Assembly: GCF_023195755.1 (NCBI RefSeq)
Contig: NZ_CP096203.1
Location: 1,674,001 to 1,738,000, forward strand
DNA length: 64,000 bases
Direction: 5' to 3'
From: Chryseobacterium nepalense
Lineage (GTDB): Bacteria > Bacteroidota > Bacteroidia > Flavobacteriales > Weeksellaceae
A program made the translations under genes and the position numbers. Shown here in pieces: positions 42,914-52,602 of this stretch (its first letter is position 1; each line of letters opens with the position of its first letter). The notes under the pieces are model-generated. The model saw nothing but the letters and a program-made list of their open reading frames with translations, was not told the DNA's origin and searched no databases.

Positions 42914-44431
42914 TCAGAATCCTGATTTATGTTTTACATTTCCCAGAATATCAGGGAAATAATGATCGGAAAGATGATCAAATTCATCACCTCTCATGAA
43001 CATTGTTGCATCCACTTCTTCATAAGAACTTCTTCCTGCCGCAGCAATAAGTTCATTACAAGTATGCAGTGTATTTTTATGAAAGTGATATACTCTTTCG
43101 GCTTTATCAGTAACATCCAGTCCTTTGATCAGCATTTTATCCTGAGTAGCAACACCTGTAGGGCAATTATTAGAATTACATCTTAACGCCTGAATACAGC
43201 CCAGGGAGAACATAAAGCCTCTTGCATTGTTACACATATCTGCTCCCATAGCAACAGCTCTCAGAATATCCAGACTTGTTAAAACCTTTCCGCTGGCAAT
43301 GACGCGAAGTTTATTTCGCAGATTGTAATTTTTAAGGGTTCTGTTTACAAAAATCAACGCAGGTTCCAATGGCATTCCCACACCGTCTGAAAATTCAGGT
43401 GGTGCTGCGCCGGTTCCCCCTTCCGCACCGTCTACGGTAATGAAATCCGGATAAATTTTTAATACATTCATCTGAACACAGACGTCTTCAAATTCCTTCG
43501 TATCACCTATACAGAGTTTAAAACCAACAGGTTTCCCTCCGGAAAGCTCCCGCAGCTCCTGTACGAATCTCAGCAATCCTGCTGCATCAGAAAATGCGGA
43601 ATGTGATGGCGGAGAAATAATTGTCATCCCCGGAGTTACGTGACGGATTTTGGCAATTTCCGGAGTATTTTTTACCCCTGGTAAAACACCGCCATGTCCC
43701 GGTTTAGCTCCCTGCGAAAGCTTAATTTCAATCATTTTCACATTAGGAAGATTGGAATATTTTGCAAACAGTTCAGCATTAAACTTTCCTTCATCATCGC
43801 GGCATCCGAAATACCCTGTTCCGATCTGCCAGCAAAGATCCCCTCCTTCAAGATGATAGGGTGAAATACCTCCTTCCCCTGTATTATGATAAAAATTACC
43901 TTTTTTGGCACCTCTGTTCAATGATAGCTGAGCACGGTCACTCAATGATCCGAAGCTCATGGCTGAAATATTCAATAAGGAAGCATGATAAGGCTGCGTG
44001 CACTGTGCCCCTCCCACCCATACTCTCGGAAGTTCTTCCGAAGGCGACTTTGCATAAATAGAATGCTTGATTCCTTCGTATTTCCGGTGGTTGATTTCCA
44101 GCTGCGTCCCAAAAGCAACAGTATCCCCTAAGTTTTTGGCTCTTCTATACACTGCAGAACGCTGATTTCTCGGAAATGGTTTTCCATCTGTTTCCCTTTC
44201 AATAAAATACTGTTGCATCTCCGGTGAAATACTTTCGAAAAAATACCTGAAATAGCCTAATACAGGAAAGTTTCTTAAAATTGCATGTTTCGTCTGATAG
44301 GCATTATAAACCCCTAATGCATAAATGGCCGTCAAAAGAATAGGTATCCAGTAATGCGCCCTGATGAGTAATGCTACAACCCAGGTAACCATCACCAATA
44401 CCAGTCCCCAAGATAAAAACTTATCTCTCAT
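42914..44431 (-). CDS. FMN-binding glutamate-synthase-family protein
   Basis: 505 aa. Two N-terminal membrane helices (SWGLVLVMVTWVVALLI and YWIPILLTAIYALGVY) are followed by a GltB-type FMN barrel: SAMSFGSLSDRAQLSLNRGA, NTGEGGISPYHLEGGD, GAKPGHGGVLPG, TVDGAEGGTGAAPPEFSDGV and the Fe-S cysteines in RGFMFSLGCIQALRCNSNNC PTG. It lacks the glutaminase and glucan-binding parts of GltB, so it is a stand-alone membrane-tethered oxidoreductase of unknown substrate. Single gene. Confidence 0.85.
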   Translation of the reverse strand: MRDKFLSWGLVLVMVTWVVALLIRAHYWIPILLTAIYALGVYNAYQTKHAILRNFPVLGYFRYFFESISPEMQQYFIERETDGKPFPRNQRSAVYRRAKNLGDTVAFGTQLEINHRKYEGIKHSIYAKSPSEELPRVWVGGAQCTQPYHASLLNISAMSFGSLSDRAQLSLNRGAKKGNFYHNTGEGGISPYHLEGGDLCWQIGTGYFGCRDDEGKFNAELFAKYSNLPNVKMIEIKLSQGAKPGHGGVLPGVKNTPEIAKIRHVTPGMTIISPPSHSAFSDAAGLLRFVQELRELSGGKPVGFKLCIGDTKEFEDVCVQMNVLKIYPDFITVDGAEGGTGAAPPEFSDGVGMPLEPALIFVNRTLKNYNLRNKLRVIASGKVLTSLDILRAVAMGADMCNNARGFMFSLGCIQALRCNSNNCPTGVATQDKMLIKGLDVTDKAERVYHFHKNTLHTCNELIAAAGRSSYEEVDATMFMRGDEFDHLSDHYFPDILGNVKHKSGF

Positions 44432-44661
44432 TTCTATTATTTTTCTATAAAGATAAAGATTTAAAAAGATTTTAATGGCTGGAATATAGTAAAATCTGAT
44501 ATTCCACAGCCTTCTTGGACCTGTCTAACAAACAAATACACAAGCTTAATATTCAATACGTTAATAAATATATAATTTTTTAAATATTATAATTATGTAT
44601 TAATAAAATACTTTTTGTATTAATTAAAACAAAATAATTTTAATCCATAAAAACAATTGCG

Positions 44662-44669
44662 TAAATTTG
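44662..44669 (+). promoter_or_regulatory. -7 box of the NeuD-type acyltransferase gene
   Basis: TAAATTTG overlaps the TTG of an upstream-extended reading frame, which argues for the ATG at 44709 as the real start. The rest of 44432-44661 is AT-rich with nothing recognisable. Confidence 0.45.
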
Positions 44670-44708
44670 AGCGTTTGTTACCATCAGAAGAAAAATCAAA
44701 ATAGAGAT

Positions 44709-45350
44709 ATGATAAAATTTGACAACAAAGTTCTAATTGTTGGCGCGAGTGGGTTTGGTAAGGAAGTACTTATGTGTTTAAGTGATTGTATTGCCGATAC
44801 AGATTTAAAATTAGAAGACATAGCCTGCTTCATGGAAACGGATGAATTTTGTAAGGATGTAAAAAATGTTCATGGGATTCCTGTAATTACCGAGGATCAA
44901 TTTAATCCAGCTGACTACCACGTCCTGATTGCCATAGGAGATCCCAAAATTCGAAAGACAGTCGTTGAAAGGCTTCCAAAGGAAACAAAATATACAACGC
45001 TAATTCATCCTTCAGCTACTATTTCTAAATATGTTGAAATTGGCGAAGGAACTATAATTACAGCCGGAACAATTGTTACCACGGATATTAAGATCGGCAA
45101 GCATGCCCATTTAAATCTGCTTACAACCATCGGGCACGACTGTAAAATCGGAGATTATTTTACCACAGCACCTTCAACGAATATCAGTGGAAATTGTGAA
45201 ATTGGAGATAATGTTTATTTCGGAACAAGCTCATCCATAAGACAGGGAATAAAAGTTTGTGATAATGTAACAATCGGGATGGGTGCAATTGTTGTTAAAG
45301 ATATCCGTGAAGAAGGAGTTTATATCGGAAGCCCGGCTAGAAAACTGTAA
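44709..45350 (+). CDS. NeuD/PglD-family sugar O-acyltransferase
   Basis: 213 aa from ATG 44709. The N-terminal Rossmann part VLIVGASGFGKEVLMCL is followed by a left-handed beta-helix with hexapeptide repeats: LIHPSATISKYVEIGEGTII, TTIGHDCKIGDYFT, GNCEIGDNVYFGTSSSI and VIIG-like VTIGMGAIVVKDI, ending IGSPARKL. The catalytic His is likely in TTIGHDCKIG. Such enzymes acetylate nucleotide-activated sugars for glycans; the exact substrate is unknown. It is an isolated gene, not in a polysaccharide cluster. Confidence 0.88.
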   Translation: MIKFDNKVLIVGASGFGKEVLMCLSDCIADTDLKLEDIACFMETDEFCKDVKNVHGIPVITEDQFNPADYHVLIAIGDPKIRKTVVERLPKETKYTTLIHPSATISKYVEIGEGTIITAGTIVTTDIKIGKHAHLNLLTTIGHDCKIGDYFTTAPSTNISGNCEIGDNVYFGTSSSIRQGIKVCDNVTIGMGAIVVKDIREEGVYIGSPARKL

Positions 45351-45385
45351 AACCAAAATAATTGCCTAAGGCAAGAATAATAACA

Positions 45386-45406
45386 GGGGGCATTTGCCCC
45401 TTTTTT
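45386..45406 (+). terminator. Terminator of the acyltransferase gene
   Basis: Stem GGGGCA(A/T) / TGCCCC around TT with a six-T run. A second small palindrome TTGCCTAAGGCAA lies at 45362-45374. Confidence 0.8.
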
Positions 45407-45501
45407 CTTTAATATAAGAGTGTCAGATACGTTTTTAACACACTTTTATTATTGCCGTTACATGATTTTATTGATCGAAAAAAATACTAAAGCTAAAAGT
45501 T

Positions 45502-46848
45502 TTACAATTTCTCCAAGAACTTCTCAAAGGAATATTGTACGGAAACGGTACCATCAGCTTCTATTCTGTCCAGTTTCAGGAATTCAATCTGGTTGACGGA
45601 CGCTGCATCATAATCTTTCTGTACCCTCACATAATTTTCCGTGAAGCCGAACATTTTTCCGTCTTTATTTTCGTGTTCCCAAAGTACGGGAAGTGTCTTC
45701 CCAAGCTGGGTCTGATAGAATGCCATCTTTTTCTTTTCGGAAAGAATTCTCAGCATTTTATTTCGTTTCTTTCTTTCAGAAATCGGTACAATTCCATCCA
45801 TTGCGGCAGCCTCGGTATTTTCTCTTTCGGAATAGGTGAAAACGTGCAGATAAGTAATCGGCAGCTCATTCAGGAAGTTATAGGTTTCCATGAACAACTC
45901 TTCCGTTTCTCCCGGAAAACCAACGATCACATCAACGCCAATCGCGGCGTGAGGCATTACTTCACGGATTTTAGCAACTCTGTCTTTATATAATTTCGTA
46001 AGATAACGACGTTTCATTTTTTTCAGAAGATCATCACTTCCGGACTGCAGCGGAATGTGAAAATGCGGAACAAAACTTCTGCTTCTTGAAACCAGCTCTA
46101 TACTTTCATCTTTCAAAAGATTAGGTTCAATGGAAGAGATGCGGATTCTTTCGATTCCTTCTACTTTATCGAGCCCGGAAATCAAATCCAGAAATGTGTG
46201 CTCATGCTTTTTGTTTCCGAATTCTCCTTTTCCATAATCTCCTATATTGACCCCGGTAAGAACGATTTCTTTGATATCTCTTTGAGAAATTTCTCTGGCA
46301 TTTTTCAGTACATTTTCAATGGTGTCGGAACGGGAAATTCCTCTTGCCAGAGGAATTGTACAGTATGTACATTTATAGTCGCAGCCGTCCTGCACTTTCA
46401 GGAAAGCTCTGGTTCTGTCTCCGATAGAATAGCTTCCGATAAAAAAATCAGTTTCTTCAATTTCACAGGAGTGCACAATTCCCTCATTTTCAGATTTTTC
46501 AAGATCATCGAGATAGCTCAGGATATTGAACTTTTCTTTGGCGCCCAATACAAGATCCACTCCTTCAATCTGTGAAATTTCTTCAGGTTTCAGCTGTGCA
46601 TAACATCCCACAATGACAACCAGTCCTTCAGGATTGGCCTTCATTGCTCTTTTTACGTGGAGTTTACACTCACGATCAGCATTTTCCGTAACAGAACACG
46701 TATTGATCACATAAATATCCGCTTTATCATCGAAACTCACCTTTTCATACCCCGCATCCGTGAGCTGGCGGGCAATGGTAGATGTTTCCGCAAAATTTAA
46801 TTTGCAGCCTAAGGTATGAAATGCGGCAGTTCTGTGAAATTGAGACAT
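45502..46848 (-). CDS. mtaB: tRNA t6A37 methylthiotransferase MtaB
   Basis: 448 aa. The UPF0004 domain begins AAFHTLGCKLNFAETSTIAR and INTCSVTENADRECK with its three Fe-S cysteines; the radical SAM motif is CDYKCTYC (CxxxCxxC), followed by the TRAM region. The KLNFAE start and length fit MtaB rather than MiaB/RimO. It adds a methylthio group to t6A37 in ANN-decoding tRNAs. A TATCTTTG box 25 nt upstream (46873-46880) is the likely promoter. Confidence 0.92.
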   Translation of the reverse strand: MSQFHRTAAFHTLGCKLNFAETSTIARQLTDAGYEKVSFDDKADIYVINTCSVTENADRECKLHVKRAMKANPEGLVVIVGCYAQLKPEEISQIEGVDLVLGAKEKFNILSYLDDLEKSENEGIVHSCEIEETDFFIGSYSIGDRTRAFLKVQDGCDYKCTYCTIPLARGISRSDTIENVLKNAREISQRDIKEIVLTGVNIGDYGKGEFGNKKHEHTFLDLISGLDKVEGIERIRISSIEPNLLKDESIELVSRSRSFVPHFHIPLQSGSDDLLKKMKRRYLTKLYKDRVAKIREVMPHAAIGVDVIVGFPGETEELFMETYNFLNELPITYLHVFTYSERENTEAAAMDGIVPISERKKRNKMLRILSEKKKMAFYQTQLGKTLPVLWEHENKDGKMFGFTENYVRVQKDYDAASVNQIEFLKLDRIEADGTVSVQYSFEKFLEKL

Positions 46849-46872
46849 TTATTAATCCTGAATTTTGTGGCT

Positions 46873-46880
46873 GCAAAGAT
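46873..46880 (-). promoter_or_regulatory. -7 box of mtaB
   Basis: TATCTTTG on the minus strand, 25 nt upstream of the ATG at 46848. The -33 element is not clear. Confidence 0.5.
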
Positions 46881-46914
46881 AATCAATTTAATACAAATTG
46901 TAAATCGATTCAGT

Positions 46915-47556
46915 CTATTGCTTAAATTCATCTCTTATTTCCGAACTGTTTTGATAACATACGGGAGAGAAATTATGAAGTTCTGCATCATCTTTTTTCT
47001 GCAGATCTTTAATGCATTGTTCTCTTATTTTCCAGATTTCATGTAAGTCATAGTCAAGACATTCAGTATCAATCCAATTTTTAAGGAAGGCCTGATGAAA
47101 AACCATTTTTTCTTCAACAATTTGATCATATTCCATTTCCTTTTCAAGTAACAGTTTATTTTTAAAATCATTATAATTGGAATTTGCCCTTGTAAAATCA
47201 TAATATGTTCCCTCAATTTTCAGGTAATTATGTGCTTCAGGAATATATTTCAGATTAAACTTTTCTAATGTATTCTTAATTTTACCCGTATATTCTTCAT
47301 CCATTTTAAAAATTCCCAACATGAGTTTTATTTCAGCATAATCATTTTCAAGAGCAAGCTTTCTCAATACCGCATGTTTAGTGCTGCAGGTCCCGCCCAA
47401 ATCATTAAAAACACAAAGAATATCACGTTTATCAGTATTTCTTTTGTATGGCAACATGGAGATATAATGACAGGCGGAATCAAAGTCATGAACATTTTTC
47501 GTTAAAAATTGTCTAGAAACGATTCCTTTATCTTTCTGTATTTTAAAATTTTTCAT
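46915..47556 (-). CDS. Unknown protein with transglutaminase-like Cys-His-Asp motifs
   Basis: 213 aa from ATG 47554-47556 (the longer frame to 47586 adds hydrophobic residues of no clear use). Three blocks are in the order and spacing of a transglutaminase-like cysteine hydrolase: Cys57 in GGTCSTKHAVLRKLA, His109 in IPEAHNYLKIEGTY and Asp120 in YYDFTRAN. This is my own motif reading. No signal peptide. The last 40 residues are charged helix. It lies 60 nt after the T9SS type B gene on the same strand. Confidence 0.7.
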   Translation of the reverse strand: MKNFKIQKDKGIVSRQFLTKNVHDFDSACHYISMLPYKRNTDKRDILCVFNDLGGTCSTKHAVLRKLALENDYAEIKLMLGIFKMDEEYTGKIKNTLEKFNLKYIPEAHNYLKIEGTYYDFTRANSNYNDFKNKLLLEKEMEYDQIVEEKMVFHQAFLKNWIDTECLDYDLHEIWKIREQCIKDLQKKDDAELHNFSPVCYQNSSEIRDEFKQ

Positions 47557-47616
47557 AAATGTTGAATATTGAAAAACAAAAACCACCTCTCTCGAGGCAG
47601 TTTTAATTTGTATAGA

Positions 47617-49710
47617 TCAATCTCTGTTTTTTACCATCACCCAACCTGAATATTTGATTAATGTATTCTTTTTATCATTTTCATTCCAGGTTACGGAATA
47701 CCAATAAGTGCCGGTTGGGACTTTTTTACCACCCGTAGTTCCGTTCCACCGGTAACCGTTCATTTTATCTGCCTGGAAGATTTTATTTCCGTACCGGTCG
47801 AAAATATTAAATACAAGATTCTGTTTATTTCCCAGTGCAGAATAATCAATCATATCATTAACGCCGTCTCCATTTGGAGTAATGACATTTACTAAATTCG
47901 GTACAACAATCTTAATATCAATAGGATCACAATCATAGGCATCTTTAACAAAAATATGATGATCTCCTCTTGGAATATTTGTTAAAACATTAGAATCCTG
48001 CCAGTTGATGCCATCTGTGGAATAGCTGTACGGACCTGTTCCTCCTGTAACATTTACCGTCACTGTTGTATTCGAAATATCCACAGAAGAGATTACCGGC
48101 TGTTCTGAGGCATAGATTTTTACAGTCTGCAATGTTGTACAATCTCCCGTTTTCAGTTTTACCCAATATGTTCCTACTCCCACATTGGATATTGTTTGTG
48201 TTGTCGCTCCTGTATTCCATTCATATGTTGTAAAGCCGGATCCTGCATCAAGCGTCGTTTTATCTTCCATACAGATGATTTTATCCTGAAGGACAGTAGA
48301 ATATACAGGTGGAAGAACTACCAGATTAACTTTTGCAATTGCATAACAGCCGTTTCCGTTGGTTACCCTGATAAAGATAACTCCGTTTGATGCAATATAA
48401 TTGGCAGGATTTGCGATGGCATTGGTATTATTTTGTGCATCTCCAAGCGAAGGAAAATAAGTTTTGGTTCCCGTCTGAGTGGTTACCGGAGCCGTTGTTA
48501 AATTAAATGAAGCCGTAGAGGGATTTGATTTTATAAAACATGACCTCAGTGTTGCTTCTGTTACGATTACGACAGGGTAAAATTTCAAAGTAATCTCTGC
48601 TACAGCCACACAACCGTACTGAGAAGTAATTTTTACATAGACCACCCCTTCAGCGGAAACAAACGCGGCAGGGTTTGCAATTTCATTAATTCCCGCATTA
48701 AGATCATTGAGGGTATTGTAATATTTTTTTGTAGCGGTAGGATCTCCGAAAACCGCTGCAGAAGTCAGGTTAAAAGTAGCAGTCCCCGCATTATTGTTAT
48801 TACAGCTGTAAAGAGTAACATTATTTCCGGTAATATTTCCCTGTTTAAATTTAAACGCTCCGGTCTGTCTGCAGGAATTGATCGGATTATTGGGATCTGC
48901 CGGATCCTGATAATGAATACTGTAATAATATGTTAACGCCATGTTCACTGTTTGTGGCGTAAGAATAGGATTTGCTCCCGAAAGCGCATTATTTTGGGAA
49001 GTATGATACGTGATCTGAAAATTTGAATTTCCGTTCAGGATACCTGCCGTTAATGTACTGAAATCAAAAACAGCCGGATTTTGGCAGATGATAATCTCCC
49101 TCGGATCTGCGGGATTTGCAGCTGGAGCTCCCGGCGGCGTAAAAGGCTGCGTCTGAATATTAGGATTGGTAAATGGTGAAGCAAGAGTTGCCGTTCCACC
49201 CCATGTCAGGGAGAAAGGAGCCATGGTAGGATTAAACACATCTACCCAATTGTCAATGTAAAGATAGTAGGTTTGTCCCGGAAGTACATCCAGATATTTG
49301 CAGTATGGTGTTAAAGAGCCGCCGGCCGCGGAAGTAATCGTACTTGTCATATTCAATCCGGTAGAGGCTCCTACGCCTATTACGGTTGCTGCGTTACAGC
49401 GTATTGGCGCCCCCAGATTTCCGCAATTGACATTCGGGCCGTATACCGCCCAGTCGTAATCGGCATCCGGATCACTCGGCACCAGATCGAAAGTAAGCGT
49501 TCCGCCCGTTGCTATGGTGATTTTGTACCAGATGGAATTATGTTCACCGGTAGTAAGACATCCTCCAAGATTTTCATTGACGGCGCCAATTCCCGACGGA
49601 GAATAAGTAATGTTCGAATTTCCACAGACGGTGAGTGCTGTGGAACAGTCGGCCTGGGAAAAAAGAGTTCGGGATAATAGAAGTAAAAAAAAAAGTAAAT
49701 ATTTCTTCAT
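47617..49710 (-). CDS. Large secreted protein with T9SS type B (gliding-associated) C-terminal domain
   Basis: 697 aa. Signal MKKYLLFFLLLLSRTLFSQ; an N-terminal domain with SIWYKITIATGGTLTFDLVP and VLPGQTYYLYIDNW, as in CHU-type adhesins; repeated beta modules (NNAGTATFNLTSAAVFGDPT, NPSTASFNLTTAPVTTQTGT) and a type B sorting domain NVITPNGDGVNDMIDYSALG, FNIFDRYGNKIFQADKMNGY and GTYWYSVTW. It should be exported by T9SS to the cell surface. Likely adhesin or matrix protein; ligand unknown. Confidence 0.88.
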   Translation of the reverse strand: MKKYLLFFLLLLSRTLFSQADCSTALTVCGNSNITYSPSGIGAVNENLGGCLTTGEHNSIWYKITIATGGTLTFDLVPSDPDADYDWAVYGPNVNCGNLGAPIRCNAATVIGVGASTGLNMTSTITSAAGGSLTPYCKYLDVLPGQTYYLYIDNWVDVFNPTMAPFSLTWGGTATLASPFTNPNIQTQPFTPPGAPAANPADPREIIICQNPAVFDFSTLTAGILNGNSNFQITYHTSQNNALSGANPILTPQTVNMALTYYYSIHYQDPADPNNPINSCRQTGAFKFKQGNITGNNVTLYSCNNNNAGTATFNLTSAAVFGDPTATKKYYNTLNDLNAGINEIANPAAFVSAEGVVYVKITSQYGCVAVAEITLKFYPVVIVTEATLRSCFIKSNPSTASFNLTTAPVTTQTGTKTYFPSLGDAQNNTNAIANPANYIASNGVIFIRVTNGNGCYAIAKVNLVVLPPVYSTVLQDKIICMEDKTTLDAGSGFTTYEWNTGATTQTISNVGVGTYWVKLKTGDCTTLQTVKIYASEQPVISSVDISNTTVTVNVTGGTGPYSYSTDGINWQDSNVLTNIPRGDHHIFVKDAYDCDPIDIKIVVPNLVNVITPNGDGVNDMIDYSALGNKQNLVFNIFDRYGNKIFQADKMNGYRWNGTTGGKKVPTGTYWYSVTWNENDKKNTLIKYSGWVMVKNRD

Positions 49711-49840
49711 GCTTTTTCAATTTGGTTATATTTCAGTGATTCTTTGTTTATATCAAATATAAACATTTCATATCGATTACGCTATTTTAATTTAACATAA
49801 TTCATTATAAATTGAAAAAAAATGTAGAATACTCAATAAA

Positions 49841-50638
49841 TCATTTTATACTCGTAATATTTCCGCAAAGATTTTCGATGTGAAAAATTTTATGAAAAGG
49901 ACTTTTTACCTGATGCAGATGTTCCTTATCCTGAATAAAAGTATAACGGGAAGCGATAGAATTCATATCCGAAACAATCACGAGCCAGCATTCATCTACG
50001 GAAGTATCATAATATGGAAATTTTTCATTCTTTTTTTCAATAAGTTCTACAATTTTTTCAGAGCATAATTCATCAAAGAGGTTCATGTTGTATTCATGGG
50101 TGATGAAGACATTTCTCCGGTGAAAGGATTTTCTCAGGCTTTTTACGCAACCGTATGCTTTTCCGCGTTTTATGCTTTTGTAGATATTGAGGATAATTTC
50201 CTGTTGATTTTCCAGGGTATCAGGCCGGACATCTGAATGGAATTCTAAAAAATAAACACCACGAAATCTCGTAGTGTCTTCCTGTTCCAATAATATTTCT
50301 GCCTGACGGAAAATTTTGTTTAAGCTGCTTTCAATCTTCTTCATTTCAAGATGATTGATCACCTCGGTGAGTTCTATCCCAATCTTCTTATTGTCGAATT
50401 TTGCGATAAAATCCGGGCTTTCGCAGGTTAAATCTTCAAATTTTATTTCAGGGAAATGATGCATAAAAGAATTAAGCAGTAAGATCTCTGTTTTTTTCTT
50501 ATACTTTTCCCGGTCATGTAAAGGAGACTGATCTATGGTACGGTGATATTTTTCGATCGGCTTTTTTTTCAAATGCCGGTTCAGATAATAAAGGCTTAGA
50601 TTTTTAATTAAATCTTCATCAGAAAAAGTCTTTTTCAT
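49841..50638 (-). CDS. Unknown protein with PD-(D/E)xK-nuclease-like motif
   Basis: 265 aa from ATG 50636-50638 (an in-frame ATG at 50665 is less likely). Pro75-Asp76 in CESPDFIAKF followed by Glu89-x-Thr91 in IGIELTEVINH form the PD...ExT version of the PD-(D/E)xK core, with Glu51 as a possible extra ligand. The rest is helical and charged. Such solitary proteins occur as restriction-like or defence nucleases, but no partner methylase or helicase is present here. Function is inferred from motif only. Confidence 0.65.
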   Translation of the reverse strand: MKKTFSDEDLIKNLSLYYLNRHLKKKPIEKYHRTIDQSPLHDREKYKKKTEILLLNSFMHHFPEIKFEDLTCESPDFIAKFDNKKIGIELTEVINHLEMKKIESSLNKIFRQAEILLEQEDTTRFRGVYFLEFHSDVRPDTLENQQEIILNIYKSIKRGKAYGCVKSLRKSFHRRNVFITHEYNMNLFDELCSEKIVELIEKKNEKFPYYDTSVDECWLVIVSDMNSIASRYTFIQDKEHLHQVKSPFHKIFHIENLCGNITSIK

Positions 50639-50679
50639 GTGCTTATGTTTATTGTTATGGAACACATAAAACTTTCGGT

Positions 50680-50692
50680 TTCATGTCATGAA
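50680..50692. repeat. 13-nt palindrome upstream of the PD-(D/E)xK-like gene
   Basis: TTCATG-T-CATGAA, perfect two-fold symmetry, 42 nt upstream of the minus-strand start at 50638. It may be an operator. Confidence 0.4.
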
Positions 50693-50802
50693 GTTTTGAT
50701 TATCAAAAATTTACAATTTAAAGATAAGTAAAAATTCAATGCTATATTTTCTTTTAAAATAATTTATTCGATATTTAACATTTAGTTTACTTTCATAATT
50801 AA

Positions 50803-50810
50803 TACCTTTG
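50803..50810 (+). promoter_or_regulatory. -7 box of the phosphorylase-like gene
   Basis: TACCTTTG, 21 nt before the ATG at 50832. It contains the TTG of a longer frame (50808), supporting the ATG as start. Confidence 0.45.
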
Positions 50811-50831
50811 GCTTTCAAATATAAAACTGTG

Positions 50832-52496
50832 ATGGATTTTAGAAACTTTAAAATGCCTTTTGGCACCAATCCCAAATACTCTAAAAAGGTAGCTTATTTT
50901 TCAATGGAATTTGCCATAGAGCAGGTTCTTAAAATATATTCCGGAGGTCTCGGATTTTTAGCAGGGTCTCATATGAGAAGTGCTTATAACCTGAAACAGG
51001 ATCTTATTGGAATCGGAATTTTGTGGAAATTCGGATATTATGACCAGGCGAGAAATCATGATCAGACTTTACAACCGGTCTGGACAAAAAAAATGTACAG
51101 TTTTCTTGAAGATACAGGCTTAAAATTCCAGATTGAAATCCACAGCGCACCGGTTTGGGTAAAGGTATGGTATCTTGATCCGGATATTTTCCAGACGGCA
51201 CCGATGTTTTTTCTTTCTACCGATGTTCCGGAAAATGATCATATTTCAAAAACCATTTGCCATAAGCTTTATGATGCGAACGAGTCTACCAAACTGGCCC
51301 AATATATTCTTCTAGGGAAAGGTGGTGCGAAACTGCTTGACGAGATGAATCTTGAAAGAGATATTTATCACCTGAATGAAGCGCACGGACTTCCTGCTGC
51401 ATTTCACTTGCTAAAAAAATATAATGGAGACCTGAACAGGGTAAAAGAAAAGCTGGTGTTTACAACCCACACTCCTGAAGAAGCCGGTAATGAAAAACAT
51501 AGTCTGAGACTTTGTTATGAAATGTCTTATTTTTCCGGGTTCAGCATGGACGATGTGAAGAGAATAGAAGGTTCCGGCGACGACCGGTTCAACCATTCTT
51601 TGTGTGCCCTGAAAATGGCACATATTGCCAATGGCGTGTCTCAGCTGCATGGTGTTGTTTCAAGAGCCATGTGGAGCAAATATGAAGGGATCTGTGAAAT
51701 TAAGTCTATAACCAATGCACAGGAATTCAAGTACTGGTCAGACAAACCTTTATATAATGCTAAGGATGAAAATGATGAAACAGTTTTTGACTACCGTAAA
51801 AAACATCTTAAAAAGAGACTTTTTAAAGTTGTTGCAGACCAGACAGGCGATCTTTTTAACCCGAATATCTTCACCATTGTATGGGCAAGAAGATTTGCCG
51901 GCTACAAAAGAGCTGATCTTCTTTTGCAGGATAAAGAAAGATTTTATAAACTTCTGAATAATCCGAAACATCCGGTACAGATCATTTTTGCAGGAAAACC
52001 TTATCCTATGGATTATTCTGCAATTTCTATTTTCAATTTACTGGTAGAAGAGAGCAAAAACAATAAAAATATGGCCGTTCTTACGGGATATGAACTTGCA
52101 TTAAGCAAATTGCTGAAACAGGGTTCCGATCTTTGGCTAAACAACCCGAGAGTTCCGAGAGAAGCTTCAGGAACATCAGGAATGACTGCTGCCATGAACG
52201 GTTCCGTAAATCTTTCTACCGACGACGGCTGGATTCCCGAATTTGCTAAGCATGGAGAAAATTCTTTCGTTGTACCAAAAGGAGATTATGAGAATATGAG
52301 CATCTATGAACAGGATAATTATGATATGAACAAGCTGTATGAACTTCTGGAAAACGAAATTCTTCCTGCATATTATGACAATCCGAATCAATGGAGAAAG
52401 ATACAGTACAATTCGATGAACGATGTTAAAGACCAGTTTAACAGCGACCGAATGGCGGATGAGTACTACCAGATTCTTTATAATTATAAAGGATAG
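50832..52496 (+). CDS. Alpha-glucan phosphorylase-like (GT35) protein lacking the PLP lysine
   Basis: 554 aa, shorter than most GT35 enzymes. Family blocks: VAYFSMEFAIEQVLKIYSGG LGFLAG, YHLNEAHGLPAAFHLLKKYN, FTTHTPEEAGNEKHSL, TIVWARRFAGYKRADLLL and the C-terminal REASGTSGMTAAMNGSVNLS TDDGWIPEF. In phosphorylases the position after GTSGM (GNMK in rabbit muscle enzyme) is the Lys that binds PLP; here it is Thr452. It may therefore be a different glucan transferase or inactive. There is no glg cluster beside it, though a GT5-like half protein is coded at 38.6 kb. Confidence 0.82.
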   Translation: MDFRNFKMPFGTNPKYSKKVAYFSMEFAIEQVLKIYSGGLGFLAGSHMRSAYNLKQDLIGIGILWKFGYYDQARNHDQTLQPVWTKKMYSFLEDTGLKFQIEIHSAPVWVKVWYLDPDIFQTAPMFFLSTDVPENDHISKTICHKLYDANESTKLAQYILLGKGGAKLLDEMNLERDIYHLNEAHGLPAAFHLLKKYNGDLNRVKEKLVFTTHTPEEAGNEKHSLRLCYEMSYFSGFSMDDVKRIEGSGDDRFNHSLCALKMAHIANGVSQLHGVVSRAMWSKYEGICEIKSITNAQEFKYWSDKPLYNAKDENDETVFDYRKKHLKKRLFKVVADQTGDLFNPNIFTIVWARRFAGYKRADLLLQDKERFYKLLNNPKHPVQIIFAGKPYPMDYSAISIFNLLVEESKNNKNMAVLTGYELALSKLLKQGSDLWLNNPRVPREASGTSGMTAAMNGSVNLSTDDGWIPEFAKHGENSFVVPKGDYENMSIYEQDNYDMNKLYELLENEILPAYYDNPNQWRKIQYNSMNDVKDQFNSDRMADEYYQILYNYKG

Positions 52497-52602
52497 TTTC
52501 AACTGTCAGGCTGCTTTCATTGTACTCAGTTTCCGATACATTTTTCTTTATTTTATTACGAAAAACACTCGAACTGACGAACGATTATACATCTTACAAA
52601 AT

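Noticed and set aside
50808..50831. Eight-codon N-terminal extension of the phosphorylase-like gene
   Set aside because: The TTG start falls in the TACCTTTG -7 box.
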